From Schoenoplectus triqueter (lineage: Eukaryota > Streptophyta > Magnoliopsida > Poales > Cyperaceae): 59,808 nt of DNA. The position numbers and the translations under genes are program-made. The stretch covers positions 1 to 59,808 of the forward strand of contig CAXKVV010000137.1 of assembly GCA_964058805.1 (NCBI GenBank), written 5' to 3'. This document shows positions 1 through 10,900 of the stretch, piece after piece (the first letter of the stretch is position 1; each line of letters starts with the position of its first letter). The notes beneath the pieces are model-generated. The model was given only the letters and a program-made list of their open reading frames with translations. It searched no databases and was not told where the DNA came from.

Positions 1-396
1 CGTCAAGCACTTGGATTATGATCCGATCTGCAGGCCACTCCAAATTACATGCTGCTCCAATCGACAGTCGATATACCTATATATATATATATGTCAGTAC
101 AGAATACTTTTACATGTAACCTGACATTATGACAATTATACAAAACTATTCATAATCATTAAAAAGAGAAAAGAGAAAAGGGCACTTTAAACTGACTCTT
201 GTCCTTTTATCTATCTTTTTTTTTTTTAAGAAGAGTCCTTTTATCTATCTGGAAACCAGAATACACCGGTACCTGCTTATCCCTGATTCCCCATGTCCCC
301 TTCCACCAATGAGAAATCACGATCTAAACCCCCAGAAAATGAGAAAACACACACAAAAAAAAAAGGAAAGAGAAATTGTGGGTCGTTACTCGTTAC
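1..396 (-). other. CSLA intron 1 (partial)
   Basis: Non-coding sequence downstream (minus strand) of the CSLA first exon. The intron begins with GT at 396-395 directly after a codon boundary, and the next exon is not reached before the window edge. It holds a short TA microsatellite near 75-92 and a T-rich run near 218-230 flanked by a repeated CTTTTATCTATCT motif. I see no other gene in it. Confidence 0.7.
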
Positions 397-693
397 CTCT
401 TTCTCATTGTACATGGGAATTTGCACAAGCACCATGGGGAAGGCAGCGGAACCGGATTCCTCATCGGCCACTATTGGGTCGCATTTGTAGACCCGATGAG
501 GTCTCCGACGAAACACCTTGGCGTATAAGCTTATCATTCCCATTGAGGTTTTCTCAAACAACACCATTAGTGACATGATGAGGCACAGCAGGACTGCTAG
601 ATTCATAATTGGTACCAGTATGTACAACCTGAACATGTACCAGGCATCGGCTATCTGTACCGACTGTAGCAACCCTTCGTATGAATCTGCCAT
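397..693 (-). CDS. CSLA: Cellulose synthase-like A (mannan synthase) first exon, partial gene
   Basis: This is the first coding exon of a plant CSLA protein, a family-2 glycosyltransferase that makes the beta-1,4-mannan/glucomannan backbone in the Golgi. The ATG at 693-691 opens a 99-codon exon; the frame upstream of it has no nearer ATG. Residues about 20-45 form a hydrophobic membrane segment (LYILVPIMNLAVLLCLIMSL). The exon ends in the CSLA-typical run PMVLVQIPMYNEKE, after which a GT donor (AG|GTAACG) interrupts the conserved NEKEVYQLSIG region at phase 0. The GT2 catalytic domain (D,D,D,QxxRW) lies on later exons outside the window. The related CSLC family has a similar motif, but the short N-terminus before the first membrane segment fits CSLA better. 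The subgroup (CSLA2 or CSLA9 type) cannot be set from one exon. Confidence 0.85.
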
Positions 694-1010
694 TTCGAAA
701 ATCCTCCCCACCCATTCTGGCCCTTGATTGGCGACTTCCTCTGCATTTATAGAGAGAGAACTGTATATCAGATTGATTTATTTGAGGAACAGAGTGCTCT
801 GTTTTGCATTGAAAATTTGAAACCTGCCATTTATGGTACCATGCATTGTGGGGTTGCAATTGAAGTCGACAAGAGAGGTACTATCCTTGTGTAAGAGTGA
901 GAGGAGGCAATGGGGAGAGTAGAGGGACCGGAATTGAAGTCAATGAGAGAGGGAAAGAGGGAGAGAGAGAGAGAAAAAAAACAGGGATGGAATAAGTCCG
1001 TTGCGCAATG
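694..1010 (-). promoter_or_regulatory. CSLA 5' leader
   Basis: This is the probable 5' UTR between the inferred start site (about 25-30 bp downstream of the TATA box) and the ATG at 693. It contains a GA/CT microsatellite (about 945-975; CT-rich on the transcribed sense strand), a common feature of plant core promoters and leaders. A short upstream ATG frame from 1013 lies at its edge, but nothing shows that it is used. Confidence 0.5.
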
Positions 1011-1034
1011 CATCTATATTCCTTGTCTCTCTCT

Positions 1035-1044
1035 CTATATATAA
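1035..1044 (-). promoter_or_regulatory. TATA box of the CSLA gene
   Basis: The minus strand reads TTATATATAG followed by a CT-rich stretch. It is about 345 bp upstream of the CSLA ATG and is the only clear TATA element in the correct orientation close to the gene. Confidence 0.55.
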
Positions 1045-1494
1045 GTGATCACATATTGCCCAATAAGGAGTACAATTGTTATTTTTAATTCCATACCTTG
1101 TGAAATGTTTTCACTCTTACTTGGCATGAATGTTATTTTCTGGTGTGAACAACTTGAGACGCATTAACAAGGATTTAAGAAGAGAGAATGTACTGCGGTG
1201 AAGAGAAGAAACAACATTAATTTATTCTTCATAATTTGGTTTTGACCATTTGAACAGCACATGGGTTATTGCGGATATAGTTGGATTGAAGTAAAAACAA
1301 TGAGAGGTTTAATACTAGATCTAGATGTTGGGACGTTGGGTTTTACATTATTTAATCATTATTGTTTGGAGCTTCTAATCTTGATTATTGTGCACAGCAC
1401 TCTGAAGTTGACATTGATCTCAAAAACTGGAATAAACATCTGGTTGTTATGGAATAAACTGAAATATGTCATTTATTCTCTCCGCATTTAGTTA
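1045..1494. other. Intergenic DNA upstream of CSLA
   Basis: AT-rich DNA with no recognisable exon. An open frame at 1261-1491 has no resemblance to a known protein. Distal CSLA promoter elements may lie here, but none stands out. Confidence 0.5.
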
Positions 1495-2780
1495 GGGAGT
1501 ATTTGGCACTCAATGGAATAGCAAAAAATTAGAATAGAATAGCTATTCTGATGAATTAATTTGCCAAACGAATTTTAGACTAAGTAGAAGAGTGCGGAAT
1601 AGTGCTAATCTGGTATACCAACTTATAGGTGGAATACCGGATTAGCTTTCGTTGGAATAGCGATTATTGTTTGATTAAATTATATATATTATTATATTAT
1701 GATTATGATTAAGATTTAGTATTATTATATTATTATATTATATTTATGATTATAATTTATTATTATATTAATATTATGAATATTATTTATTATTATTATC
1801 ATTATATTATTTATTATTATTATAAATATAATTTTAATATTATATTATTATATTATGAATATAAATATAATTATTTTATTATTATATTATTATGATCAAG
1901 ATTATTTATTATTATATTATTATATGTTGATTATAGTGATGATTAACTTATTATTATAATTATTTATAATTATTTTTATGATTATGATTATATTTTTATT
2001 ATTATATTATTATGATTATTATTATGGTTATATTATTATGATTAGGACTATAATTATTATTATCATGATTATGATTATGATTATTATATTATGATTATAT
2101 TATTCAAATTATGATTACTTATTATTATATTATTATTATAATTATGATTGCAATTATAATTTTTTATTATTATATTAATATATTATGATTATGTTTATAT
2201 TTTTATTATATTACTATTATAATATTATTATTTATTATGATTATTTTTTATTACTTTATTATTATTTTATTATGTTGTATTATATTATTATATGTTGATT
2301 ATATTTATGATTAATTTATTATTATATTATTATAATTATAATTTTTTAATTATTTTATGATTATGATTATATTTTTATTATTATATTATTATGATTATGA
2401 TTATGACTATAATTATTATTATCATGATTATGATTATGATTATATTATTAAAATTATGATTACTTATTATTATAATATTATTATAATTATGATTGTAATT
2501 ATAATTTATTATTATTATATTACTATATTTTGATTATATTTATATTTTTATTATATTACTATTATAATATTATTATTTATTATGATTATTTTTTATTACT
2601 TTATTATTATTATTATCATCATCATTATTAGTATCATAATTATTCATATTTTAACTATTCTGAGTAACAACTGTCAAACGATATTTTCTCTCTTCCGAAT
2701 AGTCAAAAATACTACTCTTCCAAAAAAAATACTATTCTATCACTCTTCCAAAGCTATTCTTTGATTTGCCAAACGGACCC
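1495..2780. mobile_element. AT-rich non-autonomous DNA element with degraded terminal inverted repeats
   Basis: The left end (GGGAGTATTTGGCA) and the reverse complement of the right end (GGGTCCGTTTGGCA) are similar, and both continue to a shared GAATAGC about 28 bp in. This fits a terminal inverted repeat of the GTTTGGCA type common in plant MITEs. Both ends are flanked by TA, compatible with a TA target-site duplication, but a 3-bp site cannot be excluded. The interior is almost pure TTATTATGATTATGATTA-like sequence and codes for nothing. Another TTTGCCAAACG near 1560, in the same orientation as the right end, suggests nesting or rearrangement. The superfamily is unresolved. Confidence 0.45.
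1905..2610. repeat. Internal ~350-bp tandem duplication in AT-rich element
   Basis: The order of landmarks in about 1905-2265 recurs in about 2275-2610. ATGTTGATTATA occurs near 1925 and 2293, TATCATGATTATGATTATG in both halves, and TTATTATGATTATTTTTTA near 2232 and 2577. The offset drops from about 368 to 345 bp because of small indels, so this is an old diverged duplication and not only simple-sequence drift. Confidence 0.6.
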
Positions 2781-4608
2781 TAGTTCCGTGAATTAAATAA
2801 ATATCTGAAAAAAATTTGATTTCTTAAATTATGAATTGAATCAAATTTATAAAAAAATATTAATTGAATAAACTGATATCTAAAGATTTATTCAGTTTAC
2901 TTAATTAATTGAAAATTATGTTAGTTAAGGAGAAATAAAAAATAACAAAAGTTTCAGAATAATGATAGAAATACAATTGTTTAAAAAATAAACAGATAAG
3001 AAAAATGTATAAAGAAATATTTGGATTATCCTTAGAACGACCTTATTAAGTAAAACAAATTTATTTAGTAAATTTTAGACTATTCTAGATATATGTTTTA
3101 TCTCAATTAGAAAAATATAAATCGAATTAAATAATAAAAATTGAAATTTTTAATTGAACCAAAATTTTAAACTGAAAAAACCAATTAAATAGTTCAAAAA
3201 TCTAATATTGATTCATTTGACTAAGCCCATCCAGTTGCCTCGTCTCGAATTGTCTTTTTTTTTTCCTGATTCAAGTGAGGTCTGGTAAGATTAAAATCAC
3301 TAACCGTTCCAATTTCCAAATCAATTCGAATTACAAGTCTGCAAGGAAAGATCAGATTCGTACTGCGTGCAATAGGATGGATCACTTCCATTTGGATCGA
3401 TTATTCCGAGTAGCAGATCAATTGGCTAAAAATTAATTCGTACGGATAACAAATTGTTGCGATTGTCCTGTTCGTAGATAAATATCATAAACCTGTTTAT
3501 TTTTATTTATTTATTTTTGGTACAGATGTCCAAATATGGAGTAACTATATTTCGTGGATGTGGATATCACATTTAATACGGTGCGGATACGGTAATATGA
3601 TAATTCAAATTTTTAAGATACAGATGTTACAATACAATATTTTTTTATTTTTTTATTATTATTTAACATAAGCACATAATATTTAATTTTATTATCCATT
3701 ATTTATTAGTAGAAAATCTTAGATTATATTATTGATTCATATTATTACATAATATTATTAAACATGATATTATTTAACATTATTGATCATCAAAGTTATA
3801 TTTGAGCACATAATACATACAGAAAATTTTGATCTCATAATATTATTCTCTGTTTGATAAAATGATCTCACATTGTTTGAATTTGAGAATAATCGAGTGA
3901 TTTGAATTTTGAATCAACCCTTCAGCTCCACCTAAGCACTAAATTTTTGTATAAAAACATAAAAATAAAATAGGTAATGTGCATCTCCGACACAAGAATG
4001 TGCAACTTCGGTAGGACCGCAGTCCTCGAGTTTGAGCGAGTTAAGTTTAATTCAAACTCACGTCTTAAAAATATTAGTTGAACCGAGTGGAACTCGTAAA
4101 ACGCTATGAGCTAAAAAACCTAATTCAAATTCAGCTCGTCACATTTCAAACTAGCTCGCAAGTTGGTTAATGAGCCAATGCAAATGTGTTGATTCGGTTT
4201 GACACAAACTGTAAGGCTGACACAAAATTGGTAATAGTTGGTATATTAATAAATTATATTTTTAATGATATTTTTGATATACTAATTTAAACAAATGGAC
4301 TAATAAAAAATTATTGAGTCAAATATATAAGTTGAGTCATAAGCGAGTAAGGGACAACATTAAATCACTGAGATGGTGAGGGAGAATGAGAGACATTATT
4401 GGATTAAGGTTCGACAGAAAAAAAAATCATATAAATTATTATTATTCGAGCTGAGTTGATCATAACTTAAACTCAGCTCATTTAACTATCGAACCAGATT
4501 AGCTCAAGACTAAGTCAATCTATCTTCACATATCATTGATATCTGTCGGTCAAAAAATATTTTTAATTTAGTACGCCAAATGACATATCTAATATGCACT
4601 ACACACAT
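2781..4608. other. AT-rich intergenic DNA
   Basis: No gene is visible. The sequence is AT-rich with stop codons in all frames. The CSN8 first exon was looked for here and not found. The only structure I can support is the pair of hairpins near 4028 and 4448, listed separately. Confidence 0.55.
4028..4479. repeat. Paired short hairpins, possible degenerate MITE
   Basis: Two perfect inverted repeats bracket this interval: GAGTTTGA paired with TCAAACTC at 4028-4059, and GAGCTGAGTT paired with AACTCAGCTC at 4448-4479. The two hairpins have related stem sequences (GAGTTTGAG and GAGCTGAGTT), as in decayed foldback-type MITEs. No target-site duplication was found, so the call is weak. Confidence 0.3.
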
Positions 4609-4616
4609 ATCTAGTG

Positions 4617-5196
4617 TAGTGTTTTAAAAACCGGACGGGTTAGGACGGGTCGGGAACGGGTTAGGACGGGTCGAAGGGTTATGTCAAGAAGGGTTAGGAC
4701 GAGTAGACGAGTTAGACGGGACGGATTAGCACTGGTCGGATTTGGATGGGTGCAGCCGCAACCCGTCCTAGGATCATTTCTTTTCTAAAATTCAAAAGTA
4801 ACTCAAAAAATCTAAACAAATTCTCAAAAAATTGAAAATAAAAAAACAATTATTGAAAATATTAAAAATATATAACCATTAATATGCTTGATAATTTTTT
4901 TCAGTTTTTTTACGACTCAAAAAAATTAAGTAGAAATTCAAATGAAATGTTTAAAAATTCAAATAAAATGGTATAATGGGTTATCACGAGTCGGGTTTGG
5001 GCGGGTTAGGACGGATTAGGGCGGGTCGGGCGTGGGTTAGGACGAGACTGGTTTTAGACAGATTTTTTAAGTTTTTTAACTACAACTCATTATAGACCCA
5101 TGAATTTTTCTGAACATGGTTTAGGACAAGTTTGAGCACGAATCGGGTCGGATCGTGTTGTAAACACGGGTTTGACCCGTCCGGGTAAAAACACTA
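4617..5196. mobile_element. hAT-type MITE with perfect 8-bp target-site duplication
   Basis: This 580-bp element has terminal inverted repeats: TAGTGTTTT, a short A-rich spacer, then CCGGACGGGT at the left, and the same in reverse complement at the right with a small length difference. It is flanked by identical 8-bp direct repeats ATCTAGTG at 4609-4616 and 5197-5204, the duplication length expected of hAT transposases. The interior holds degenerate GGTTAGGACGGGTC-like repeats next to both ends and an AT-rich middle, and there is no coding capacity, so it would have needed a transposase supplied in trans. Confidence 0.85.
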
Positions 5197-5204
5197 ATCT
5201 AGTG

Positions 5205-5647
5205 TGAATCTATGTCGGATACCGCACCCGATACAGGTGCAACAACTCTTTTGCCGTATCTGGGTAATGTATGGAGCAGTGTTTTTAAATGCGGCCGCAT
5301 GGACCGTATATGCATATGCGGAATGCAACCCATTGTCAGAATGTCATGCGGTTCAAGATATGTGGTTTTTGCTCATATACGGATTCATGCAGTTTATATA
5401 TGAGTTAATGCGGTCTGTATGTGGGTTCATGCGGTCAATATGCGGATTCATACGGTTTATAATGTTATAGTTGAGTATTTTTTTTATTATTTTCTATTTA
5501 AAAATAATAAAAAACTGTATATATGTGTCGGCATGAAAATTTATATATGTAGTATGAGGTAGCTTTCTGCATCCACAAAGAAATTCACATTTCAAAAAAT
5601 TGATATGATGGAAGTAATTATTCCTCCTAACTATTAGTTCTCATCAG
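5205..5647. other. Non-coding DNA between MITE and CSN8 exon, with a second hAT-like terminus
   Basis: Position 5279 begins CAGTGTTTTTAAATGCGGCC, which looks like the left end of another hAT-type MITE, followed by degenerate ATGCGGTYCATATGCGG-like repeats up to about 5460. A matching right end and target duplication were not found, so it is a truncated element at best. The last ~180 bp (with CTAAC near 5629 and CAG at 5645-5647) look like the 3' end of a CSN8 intron. Confidence 0.45.
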
Positions 5648-6852
5648 GTCGCGTCAACTGGCGCCGCGTACCAGGAGTGGCCGTACGCGATCCACCTCCT
5701 AGGTCACCTCTACATTCACGATCTGTAATGCTCCACGATTCCCCTTTTATCTCTCAGCCGAATCAATTTACGGTTTTAGATATTTTTTTCCTTTTCCTTA
5801 CTAGTTTGCTGAAATAAACAGGAATAATGCGATGTTTTTGTGGAAATCTGTGCCGCAAGGGACTAAGGAGACTAAACCAGAGCTTGTTGCGGCTTGGAAA
5901 ATCGGGCAGTGCCTCTGGACTAAGGATTATGCTGGGGTTTATGCTGCTGTTCGAGGTTTCCATTGGAGTCCAGAAGCTTCTGGAATTGTTGCGTCCTTCT
6001 TAGGTTAGTTCCTATTGCTGTCAGTTCCGTATACATTATACATCTGCAATGCTGCTTGTTTGATATGGAGATCCTTGGTATTGGCTGGCTGGTTTGTGCA
6101 ACAAGTATGTTATTTATAGCTATCTCAGCTTTAGGATTTTACTTGCAAATATCAAATTGTGGAAATTTGCTGTAAAAATATTACATTTGCATTATGCAGA
6201 GAACTACAAAAGGAAGATGTTTGACCTTTTGACTATTGCATATTCTACCATCACGGTCTCCGATGCGGCTCATTTTCTGGGTATGAGTGAAGAGGATGCT
6301 TCTAAGTGTATGTTTATTCTCATCTTTTGTGCTATTATACTTGGTATATTGTTGCTTGAACTGTTTTAGTGATTTTATTTTCTGCAGCTGGGAAGCATAT
6401 TTTTATCACCTATAGTGAGCTAAATTTACAGTCATTCTGATTTAATAGTTTATGCCCTATAGAATAAATAAATAGGTTATTCTAGAGTACTTGGTTTTAA
6501 GTGAATTATGATCAAGTTCTTAGAATAAGTAAATAAAATTTTCATTTGTATCACTATCCATTTGTTTTCCTGTTACTTGAGTTGTGAAACAGTTCTTTTA
6601 CCTTTCTTTTCTTTCATTCTTGCTCCATTTTTTTTATTTAGCTTGCTGAAATCTTTTCAGTTGGTAATGATATATATTATTGTGACATGGATCATGATTT
6701 GTTAATATGCAGATGTTGTAGAGCATGGATGGACTCTAGATCAACCGTTAAAAATGCTAATGGTTGTAAAGCCAAAAATAACTAGTGATCAGAAAGCCGA
6801 CCCCAGAAAATTGCAATGCCTCACGGAATTTGTATTCCACTTGGAGAATTGA
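5648..6852 (+). CDS. CSN8: COP9 signalosome subunit 8 (CSN8), exons 2-5, first exon not found
   Basis: CSN8 (COP9/FUS7 in Arabidopsis) is the smallest subunit of the COP9 signalosome, the nuclear complex that removes NEDD8/RUB1 from cullin-RING ligases and represses photomorphogenesis. Four exons join in frame: 5648-5724, 5822-6003, 6200-6307 and 6713-6852 (TGA at 6850-6852). All introns are GT-AG. The 168 residues include family hallmarks EWPYAIHLLGH, FLWKSVP, LVAAWKIGQCLWTKDYAGVY, the winged-helix part of the PCI domain (AYSTITVSDAAHFLGM, VVEHGWT) and the C-terminus LTEFVFHLEN. This matches the Arabidopsis protein from about residue 29 to the end. The first ~28 residues, expected on an upstream exon, were not located; a CAG acceptor and CTAAC branch-like site precede 5648. 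The locus is therefore either a gene with a distant exon 1 or a 5'-truncated copy. The visible exons have no stop or frameshift. Confidence 0.85.
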
Positions 6853-7965
6853 TTTGGCAACACTTTTTCTCATGCCTGTTTGGATTTGGAGAGTTTATCC
6901 CCTTTTTTGAGTCTCTTAGGTGTAGTTCTCCTCTGTTCAGAGAGGTCAGTTGAATTCCTGTTTTTAATATGATCATTTTGAAAAGATAATGCGCCTGTGC
7001 AGCTTACTTTGTGTTCACTCACATTAAAAACCGAGGAATTAATCATCTTCCAAGTTCCAATAGTGAGCCCCATACGATCTGAATTGATTATTGTTTGTAA
7101 TTTGTGCGTCAATTGCTCCTGACCTGACAAAAACCATCAGTCCGAGCTACTTTCAGAAATGTCCGCGTAGTCGTTTTGTATTAATGGACAACACAGCTAC
7201 TTCAAACAAAATCGAACTCTCAATGCTACTCTGCTTGCAGCTTGGAAAGTGAGAAAAAAATAAAGAAAGATTAGAATAACTGAACCTTAAAATACAAAAA
7301 AGAAGAAGAACTAAACCTAAAATTAATTTTAGTTGTTGAAAGCTACATATATAGTTCTTAAATGTATTTATGAAGTGGAAAAACACAACTGAAATATTTC
7401 GTCAGCAAGCAGAGTATAATTTAGTACTTCAATGGACGAACGATTTATTAATCAATCTATGGTCTTATTTGTTCTCATTCTGATTTCTTTTGTGCATGGA
7501 ATCTTTTACAGGAAAACACTAAAACTGAAGTATTTCATTTGCTATTTTAATAGCACATCTTGACGTAATACAAGGTCATTTGGAGGTTTTTATGATCTAA
7601 TGGAGTCACAAATTCGCAGAGCAATGTGATTCTCAAATGTACACGGATGGTATTTTCAAAACCTTTTTAGTTTTTTTTTTTCACTCTTTAATTATCCTTT
7701 TCGTGTGAATTGTGAAATGGACAACTATTTTTAGCCTTCTCAGAAACAGTCCCAGCAAAAAGTCCAGCAGTACATGCAAGTCTCAGTCAACAAAATTAAA
7801 ATGGACACGAGTATGTAACTAACATGGAATTTCTTACAAAATAATACTTCTTGGTTGGTTCGCCTCATGCCTGACCTGATAACCGATTTCCATAAGTGAG
7901 CTTCATATTGAACAACTGCAAAAAAATACAGATTATAGTATTAATAATCTCATTCGAGCTTTGGT
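6853..7965. other. CSN8 3' flank up to the satellite edge
   Basis: Non-coding, AT-rich DNA holding the probable CSN8 3' UTR in its first few hundred bases. No recognisable gene is present. A 40-bp exon-like stretch on the minus strand near 7876-7916 has splice-like edges but no recognisable protein. Composition changes abruptly at about 7966, where the GC-rich satellite begins. Confidence 0.5.
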
Positions 7966-10900
7966 AAAAAGAGACCCGACGCCCACGGTACCGCCGAAGA
8001 CGAGTCCGGGCGCACAAAACATGAAAACGGGACCCGACGCCCTCGGTACCGCCGAAAACGAGTCCGGGCGCGCAAAACATGAAAACGGGACCCGACGCCC
8101 TCGGTACCGCCGAAAATGAGTTCGGGAGCGCAAAACATGAAAACGATACCTTACGCCCTCGATACCGCCGAAAACGGGACCCGACGCCCTCGAGACCGCC
8201 GAAAACGAGTCCGGGCGCGCAAAACATTAAAACGGGACCCGAGACCCTCGATATCGCCGAAAATGAGTGCGGGCGCGCAAAACATGAAAACGGGACCCGA
8301 CAACCTCATACCTCCGAAAACGAGTCCGGACGCGCAAAACGTGAAAACAGGACCCGACGCCCTCTGTACCGCCGAAAACGAGTCCGGGCGCAAAACATGA
8401 AAACGGGACCCGACGCCCTCGGTACCGCCGAAAATGAGTTCGGGCGCGCAAAACATGAAAACGATACCCGACGCCCTCGAGACCGCCGAAAACGAGTCCG
8501 GGCGCGCAAAACATGAAAACGGGACCCGACGCCCTCGGTACCGCCGAAAATGAGTTCGGGCGCGCAAAACATGAAAACGATACCCGACGCCCTTGATACC
8601 CCCGAAAACGGGACCCGACGCCCTCGAGACCGCCGAAAACGAGTCCGGGCGCGCAAAACATTAAAATGGGACCCGACACCCTCGATATCGCCGAAAACGA
8701 GTCCGGGCGCGCAAAACATGAAAACGGGACCCGACAACCTCGGTACCGCCGAAAACGAGTCCGGGCGCGCAAAACTTGAAAACGGGACCCGACGCCCTCA
8801 GTACCGCCGAAAACGAGTCCGGGCGCGTAAAACTTGAAAACGGGACCCGACGACCTCGGTACCGCCGAAAATGAGTTCGGGCGCGCAAAGCATTAAAACG
8901 GGACCCGACGCCCTCGATATCGCCGAAAACAAGTCTGGGCGCGCAAAACGTGAAAACGGGACCCGACGCCCTCGGTACCGCCGAAAGCGAGTCCGGGCGC
9001 GCAAAACATGAAAACAGGACCCGACGCCCTCGGTACCGCCGAAAATGAGTTCGGGCGCGCAAAACATGAAAACGATACCCGACGCCCTCGGTACCGCCGA
9101 AAATGAGTCCGGGACCCGACGAGCTCGGTACCTCCGAAAACAAGTCCGAGCGCGCAAAATGTGAAAACGGGACCCGACGCCCTCGGTACCGCCGAAAACG
9201 AGTCCGGGTGCGCCAAACCTGAAAACGGGACCCGACGCCCTCGTCAAAAACGAGTCCGGGAGCGCAAAACATGAAAACGAGACCCGACGCCCTCGGTACC
9301 TCCGAAAACTAGTCCACACGCGCAAAACATGAAAATGGGACCCGACACCCTCGGTACCGCCAAAAATGAGTTCGGGCGCGCAAAACATGAAAACGACCGA
9401 CGCCCTCGGTACCGCCGAAAATGAGTGTGGGCGCGCAAAACATGAAAACGATACCCGACGCCCTCGATACCACCGAAAACGGGACCCGACGCCCTCGAGA
9501 CCGCCTAAAACGAGTCCGGACGCACAAATCATGAAAACGGGACCCGACGCCCTCGGTACCGCCGAAAACGAGTCCGGGCGCGCAAAACATGAAAACGGGA
9601 CCCGACGACCTCGGTACCGCCGAAAATGAGTTCGGGCGCGCAAAACATGAAAACGATACCCGACGCCCTCGAGACCGCCGAAAACGAGTCCGGGCGCGCA
9701 AAGCATTAAAACGAGACCCGACGCCCTCGATATCGCCGAAAACGAGTCGGGGCGCACAAAACATGAAAACGGGACCCGACGCCCTCGGTACCGCCGAAAA
9801 TGAGTTTGGGCGCGCAAAACATGAAAACGATACCCGACGCCCTCGATACCGCCGAAAATGAGTCCGGGACTCGACGAGCTCGGTACCGCCGAAAACAAGT
9901 CCGGGCGCGCAAAACGTGAAAACGGGACCCGACGTCCTCGGTACCGCCGAAAATGAGTCCGGGTGCGCCAAACATGAAAACGGGACCCGACGCCCTCGTT
10001 ACCGTCAAAAACGAGTCCGGGAGCGCAAAACATGAAAACGAGACCCGACACCCTCGGTACCGCCGAAAACGAGTCCGGGCGCGCAAAGCATGAAAACGGG
10101 ACCCGACGCCCTCGGTACCTCCGAAAACTAGTCCACACGCGCAAAACATGAAAATGGGACTCGACGCCCTCGGTACCGCCAAAAATAAGTTCGGGCGCGC
10201 AAAACATGAAAACGACCGACGCCCTCGGTAACGCCGAAAATGAGTTCGGGCGCGCAAAACATGAAAACGATACCCGACGCCCTCGATACCACCAAAAACG
10301 GGACCCGACGCCCTCGAGACCACCGAAAACGAGTCCGGACGCACAGATCATGAAAACGGGACACGACGCCCTCGGCATCGCCGAAAACGAGTCCGGGCGC
10401 GCAAAACATTAAAACGATACCCGACGCCCTCGGTACCGTCGAAAATGAGTCCGGGCGCGCAAAACTTGAAAACGAAACAGCACTCGGTACTGTCTAAAAC
10501 GAGTCCGGGCGCGCAAAACATGAAAATGGGACCTGACGCCCTGGGTACCGCCGAAAACGAGTCCGGGCGCGCAAAACAAGAACATGTGACACGACGCCCT
10601 CGATTCCGCCGAAAACGGGACCCGACACCTTCGATACCGCTGAAAACGAGTCCAGGCGCGCAAAACGTGAAAACGGGACTCGACGCCCTCGGTACCGCCG
10701 AAAATGAGTTCGGGCGCGCAAAACATGAAAACGATACCCGACGCCCACGAGACCGCCGAAAACGAGTCCGGGCGTGCAAAACATTAAAACGGGACCCGAC
10801 GCCACCGTTACCGCCAAAAACGAGTCCGGGAGCGCAAAACATGAAAACGAGACCCGACGCCCTCAGTACCGCCGAAAACGAGTCCAGGCGCGCAAAACAT

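Noticed and set aside
1261..1491. 76-codon frame upstream of CSLA
   Set aside because: It has no family resemblance, AT-rich composition like its surroundings, and no supporting signals.
4617..5196. Telomere-like GGGTTAGG motifs
   Set aside because: They are degenerate parts of GGTTAGGACGGGTC-like repeats inside a MITE with a clear target-site duplication, not a telomeric run.
5212..5236. ATGTCGGATACCGCACCCG as CSN8 exon 1
   Set aside because: The translation does not resemble the CSN8 N-terminus, and the following GT would not give the right phase with the exon at 5648.
7876..7916. 40-bp exon-like stretch on the minus strand with TTTTTGCAG before and GTCAGG after
   Set aside because: It is too short, has no recognisable protein and no neighbouring exon.
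8079..8516. Plus-strand frames starting at ATGAAAACGGG in the satellite
   Set aside because: The ATG and the TGA both come from ACATGAAAA in each monomer, so start and stop recur by composition alone.
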